Below, piece by piece: positions 61,505-64,000 of a DNA stretch of 64,000 nt. The stretch covers positions 1-64,000 of the forward strand of contig JBJEJI010000089.1 of the NCBI GenBank assembly GCA_051877895.1. Reading direction: 5' to 3'. A program made the translations under genes and the position numbers. Positions within the stretch are counted from its first letter, which is position 1. Every line of letters begins with the position of its first letter. Under the pieces are notes generated by a model. That model saw only the letters and a list, made by a program, of their open reading frames with translations, had not been told where the DNA came from and ran no database searches. Source of the DNA: UBA3775 sp051877895 (GTDB taxonomy: Bacteria; Bacillota; Clostridia; Lachnospirales; Lachnospiraceae).

Positions 61505-62404
61505 TTATATTTCAGCACCCAACTGGCTGATTAATCTCTCAAGCTCATCCAGAGAATAGTACTCAATTTCGATTTTTCCCTTACCGTCAGTTGCCGGTTT
61601 AATTGTAACCTTTGTACCAAGAACATGCTTCAGTTCTTCTTCAACTCTTACATATTCCGGATCACGAGCCGCATCTTTTTCCGGCTTTGTTTCTTTTTCA
61701 GGTTCATTAGCTTTTTTTGAAGCTTTCTTGATTAATTCTTCTGTCTGACGCACACTGAGATTTTCATCGGTTATTTTATTTGCAAGTTTGATCTGTGCAT
61801 CCCCATCACTCATACCAAGCAATGCTCTGGCATGTCCGGCAGAAAGCTTATTATCAATTACCATCTGCTTTACAGGATCTTCAAGCTTAAGAAGTCGTAG
61901 TGAGTTTGTCACAGCAGTCCTGCTTTTACCTACTCTGTCAGCGACCTGATCTTGCTTCAAATTATATTCATCAATAAGTTTCTGATAAGCTACTGCCTCT
62001 TCAATTGCATTCAGATTTTGTCTCTGAATGTTTTCGATTAATGCCACTTCGTATACTTCCTGTTCCGAATAGTCACGAACTAAAACAGGAACCTCAGTAA
62101 GTCCGGCAAGTCTGGCTGCCCTCCAACGACGCTCTCCTGCAATTATCTCGTAAGTATTTCCTGTTTTTCTAACAACAATCGGTTGGATAATTCCATGAAT
62201 TTTAATGGATTCAGCCAGTTCGTTAAGAGCATCCTTGTCAAAATTATTACGTGGCTGTCCCTTATTGGGTTCAATATCAGAGATTCTAACCAATGTTTCA
62301 CGTGAAACATTTTCTTCTTTGCCTGCAACCGCAGCATCTAATGATTTATCAATTTTATTTGAAATCAGAGAATCAAGTCCTCTGCCAAGCCTTTTCTGTG
62401 CCAT
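61505..62404 (-). CDS. parB: Chromosome partitioning protein ParB (Spo0J)
   Basis: ParB binds parS, slides along DNA as a CTP-dependent clamp and recruits ParA and SMC. The 299-residue protein shows the N-terminal domain 'IEPNKGQPRNNFDKDALNEL', the CTP-site motif 'EIIAGERRWRAARLAGL', 'ALIENIQRQNLNAIEEA', a helix-turn-helix 'DQVADRVGKSRTAVTNSLRL' and a C-terminal dimer domain. A perfect parS lies inside its own coding sequence (62294-62309), reading NVSRETLV, as in Bacillus spo0J. The start has GGAGG. Confidence 0.96.
   Translation of the reverse strand: MAQKRLGRGLDSLISNKIDKSLDAAVAGKEENVSRETLVRISDIEPNKGQPRNNFDKDALNELAESIKIHGIIQPIVVRKTGNTYEIIAGERRWRAARLAGLTEVPVLVRDYSEQEVYEVALIENIQRQNLNAIEEAVAYQKLIDEYNLKQDQVADRVGKSRTAVTNSLRLLKLEDPVKQMVIDNKLSAGHARALLGMSDGDAQIKLANKITDENLSVRQTEELIKKASKKANEPEKETKPEKDAARDPEYVRVEEELKHVLGTKVTIKPATDGKGKIEIEYYSLDELERLISQLGAEI
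62294..62309. promoter_or_regulatory. parS site within parB
   Basis: TGTTTCACGTGAAACA matches the bacterial parS consensus at all 16 positions. ParB nucleates here. Confidence 0.95.
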
Positions 62405-62503
62405 TATTTTCCTCCATTTTAGGCATATATATTACATGTTTATTACCTTTTCCAGCTTTTATCGTATATTTCCAGCTTTTCTATTTTCCGGGCTATCATT
62501 TTG

Positions 62504-63325
62504 TCAACTTTTTTTCGCAAAGAAAAATTTCTTCTTATCCATGTTTTTAACTGCATATGCTTTTCCGTCAGCAATCATAATTTCCTTTGCAAGTCCTCTG
62601 TATGCTTCTGCCCCAACGGACTTACTGTCGTAATGAATAATTGGTTTTCCAAAACTAGGAGCTTCAGCCAGTCTAACATTACGTGGAATTAGGCTGGAAT
62701 ATATATGCTGATTAAGATTTTCCTTAACAGTATCAACAATCTGAAGACTGAGATTTGTTCTTCCATCATACATTGTAAATACAACGCCATCGATTTTAAG
62801 TTTTGAATTCAAACGTTCTTTTACCAGCTCAATAGTATGCATAAGCTGTGACAAACCTTCCAATGCATAGTATTCGCACTGAATAGGAACAACTACTGAA
62901 TCAGAACATGAAAGAGCATTCAGCGTCAAAGTATTTAAAGAAGGTGGGCAATCAATAATAATATAATCATATCTGTTTTTATTAGTCATAAGATGAGATT
63001 TAAGAATATATTCTTTATTATCAATTCCAAGTAAATCCACCTCTGCTGCTGCCAAATCTTCATCAGAAGGAATTATATCAACATTTTCAAATTCAGTATG
63101 AATCAAAACCTGATTAAATGTACAATCACAAAGGAGAAGATCATATGTAGAATAATCCAGGTCAGCTTTTTCTACTCCCAAACCGCTTGTTGTATTCCCT
63201 TGTGGATCCATGTCTACCACTAAAACCTTCATTCCGGCTTCAGCAAGACAGGCAGAAAGATTAATGGCAGTAGTAGTTTTTCCTACTCCGCCCTTTTGAT
63301 TTGCAATAGATATTACTTTTCCCAT
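62504..63325 (-). CDS. parA: Chromosome partitioning ATPase ParA (Soj)
   Basis: ParA/Soj is a DNA-binding ATPase that moves ParB-parS complexes and regulates DnaA in Bacillus. The 273-residue protein has the deviant Walker A 'IANQKGGVGKTTTAINLSA', 'VLVVDMDPQGNTTSGLG' (Walker A'), and Walker B 'YIIIDCPPSLNTLTLNAL'. It ends in a Lys-rich tail ('KNMDKKKFFFAKKS'). ATG 63325 follows AAAGGA; the TTG at 63343 is less likely. It is followed by parB with about 100 bases between. Confidence 0.96.
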   Translation of the reverse strand: MGKVISIANQKGGVGKTTTAINLSACLAEAGMKVLVVDMDPQGNTTSGLGVEKADLDYSTYDLLLCDCTFNQVLIHTEFENVDIIPSDEDLAAAEVDLLGIDNKEYILKSHLMTNKNRYDYIIIDCPPSLNTLTLNALSCSDSVVVPIQCEYYALEGLSQLMHTIELVKERLNSKLKIDGVVFTMYDGRTNLSLQIVDTVKENLNQHIYSSLIPRNVRLAEAPSFGKPIIHYDSKSVGAEAYRGLAKEIMIADGKAYAVKNMDKKKFFFAKKS

Positions 63326-63360
63326 ACACTTGGTTCCTTTCAATAAGTGAAAGTTAGCAA

Positions 63361-63376
63361 TGTTTCACGTGAAACA
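63361..63376. promoter_or_regulatory. parS site upstream of parA
   Basis: TGTTTCACGTGAAACA is a perfect 16-base match, 35 bases before the parA start. ParB bound here could also affect parA transcription. Confidence 0.95.
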
Positions 63377-63406
63377 TTCAAATTATAAACTATAGTCTAA
63401 TGAAAA

Positions 63407-63422
63407 TATTTCACGTAAAACA
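63407..63422. promoter_or_regulatory. Degenerate parS-like site upstream of parA
   Basis: TATTTCACGTAAAACA differs from parS at two positions. It lies 46 bases from the perfect site. Confidence 0.6.
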
Positions 63423-63519
63423 TTTGAATTTTATTTATAAATCAATAATTTAATATCAGAATTTTCTAATATTTTATCACCGTTTTTAATTATACTCTAT
63501 TGACAGTTTCATTTCAATG

Positions 63520-64000
63520 TCAAATAGGGTTTGTTTCTGCTTTTTTACCTACTCTTGGATACTTTGATGAAGTAGAACTATTTTTCTTTACAACAGGTAT
63601 CATTCTGACAATATCTGATTGTGGCAGTTCTATTTGAACTATCTCATCAACCTTTCCTCCAAGAGTCTTTATAGCATTTTCTGCTTCATTGATTTCCTCT
63701 TGAGCTGATGCTGATTTATATGGAAGGAAATATCCTCCGACTTTAACATAAGGAAAGCAAAATTCCGTAAGTGTTGCCATTTTTGCCACTGCCCTGCTTA
63801 CAACAAAATCATACTGTTCCCTGTATTCAGGTTTTCTTGCAAATTCCTCTGCTCTGGCATGAACTGCAGTAATATTTTCAAGTTGTAAAGTTTCAATTAC
63901 TTCATTAAGAAACCTAATTCTTTTATTCAATGAATCCATTAAGGTTACTTTCATATAAGGGAACATAATCTTTATAGGCAGTCCAGGAAAACCGGCACCG
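63520..64000 (-). CDS. rsmG: 16S rRNA (guanine(527)-N7)-methyltransferase, partial
   Basis: The frame is open through the window edge, so the N-terminal part is missing. The visible 160 residues show 'GFPGLPIKIMFPYMKVTLMD', the end of the SAM-binding region, then 'RIRFLNEVIETLQLENITAV', 'YDFVVSRAVAKMATLTEFCF' and 'GGYFLPYKS'. RsmG (GidB) makes m7G527 in 16S rRNA. The order rsmG-parA-parB is typical of the origin region of Firmicutes. The C-terminus ends with 'SSTSSKYPRVGKKAETNPI', the usual family end. Confidence 0.95.
   Translation of the reverse strand, partial: GAGFPGLPIKIMFPYMKVTLMDSLNKRIRFLNEVIETLQLENITAVHARAEEFARKPEYREQYDFVVSRAVAKMATLTEFCFPYVKVGGYFLPYKSASAQEEINEAENAIKTLGGKVDEIVQIELPQSDIVRMIPVVKKNSSTSSKYPRVGKKAETNPI

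Noticed and set aside
1..64000. Insertion sequences, prophage or integrative element
   Set aside because: No transposase, integrase or phage structural gene was found; the repeats near tRNA-Arg lack any associated recombinase.

Overview
The window looks like a chromosomal segment of a low-GC, Gram-positive anaerobe of the Clostridia, most plausibly Lachnospiraceae. The reasons are strong AGGAGG ribosome sites, frequent TTG/GTG starts, a Tad pilus locus with DUF5702-type and DUF6382-type proteins, DUF3881/DUF4446-type genes beside parAB, and a sporulation protein SpmA. I cannot name the species. No transposase, integrase, phage gene or CRISPR array was seen. The right end (rsmG-parA-parB with parS sites) is typical of DNA close to the replication origin, and the holB cluster in the middle also lies near oriC in Bacillus.

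Layout. 0-4.2 kb: an anchored extracytoplasmic protein, a histidine phosphatase, an EamA transporter and the one-carbon genes fchA-folD. 4.3-7.2 kb: a 2-isopropylmalate synthase that carries an AraC-type DNA-binding domain at its C-terminus, reading away from fchA from a compact divergent promoter, then a P-loop kinase-like gene. 7.3-12.3 kb: a thermonuclease-like protein, two family 2 glycosyltransferases, pyruvate kinase and a VanY-type carboxypeptidase. 12.5-17.4 kb: a YcxB-like protein, araB-araD and an S11 carboxypeptidase-like protein lacking the usual Asn of the SxN motif. 17.4-21.4 kb: a tandem double-MerR regulator, a hypothetical protein, spmA and an HD hydrolase. 21.4-27.2 kb: a cluster syntenic with Bacillus yaaO-tmk-holB-yaaT-yabB-rsmI, but with a guanylate-kinase-like gene where tmk normally sits. 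27.2-32.7 kb: tRNA-Lys, an O-antigen-ligase-like membrane protein, an AlkD-like protein, trmB, an OGG-like glycosylase, hypA and map. 32.9-37.1 kb: a heterodimeric ABC exporter and its MarR regulator, with two matching operators. 37.1-46.7 kb: a complete Tad pilus locus (tadZ/cpaE, tadA, tadB, tadC, flp, DUF5702 protein, TadE-like proteins, prepilin peptidase, DUF6382-like protein). 47.1-50.0 kb: a MATE exporter and a divergent degV/tetR pair. 50.3-53.9 kb: a two-component system bracketed by two paralogous small membrane proteins. 54.0-59.0 kb: an alpha/beta hydrolase, a GH5 lipoprotein, a MATE transporter fused to a cytidylate-kinase-like domain and a DUF2798-like membrane protein. 59.0-59.7 kb: an 82-bp tandem repeat and an elaborate inverted repeat next to tRNA-Arg. 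59.9-64 kb: DUF3881-like, DUF4446, parB, parA and the start-less end of rsmG.

The most unusual items are two gene fusions (LeuA-AraC and MATE-kinase), the duplicated MerR protein, the two-component locus with an 11-bp-phased repeat array before its first gene, and the repeat structure beside tRNA-Arg. All functional statements are from reading the sequence; no database search was run.
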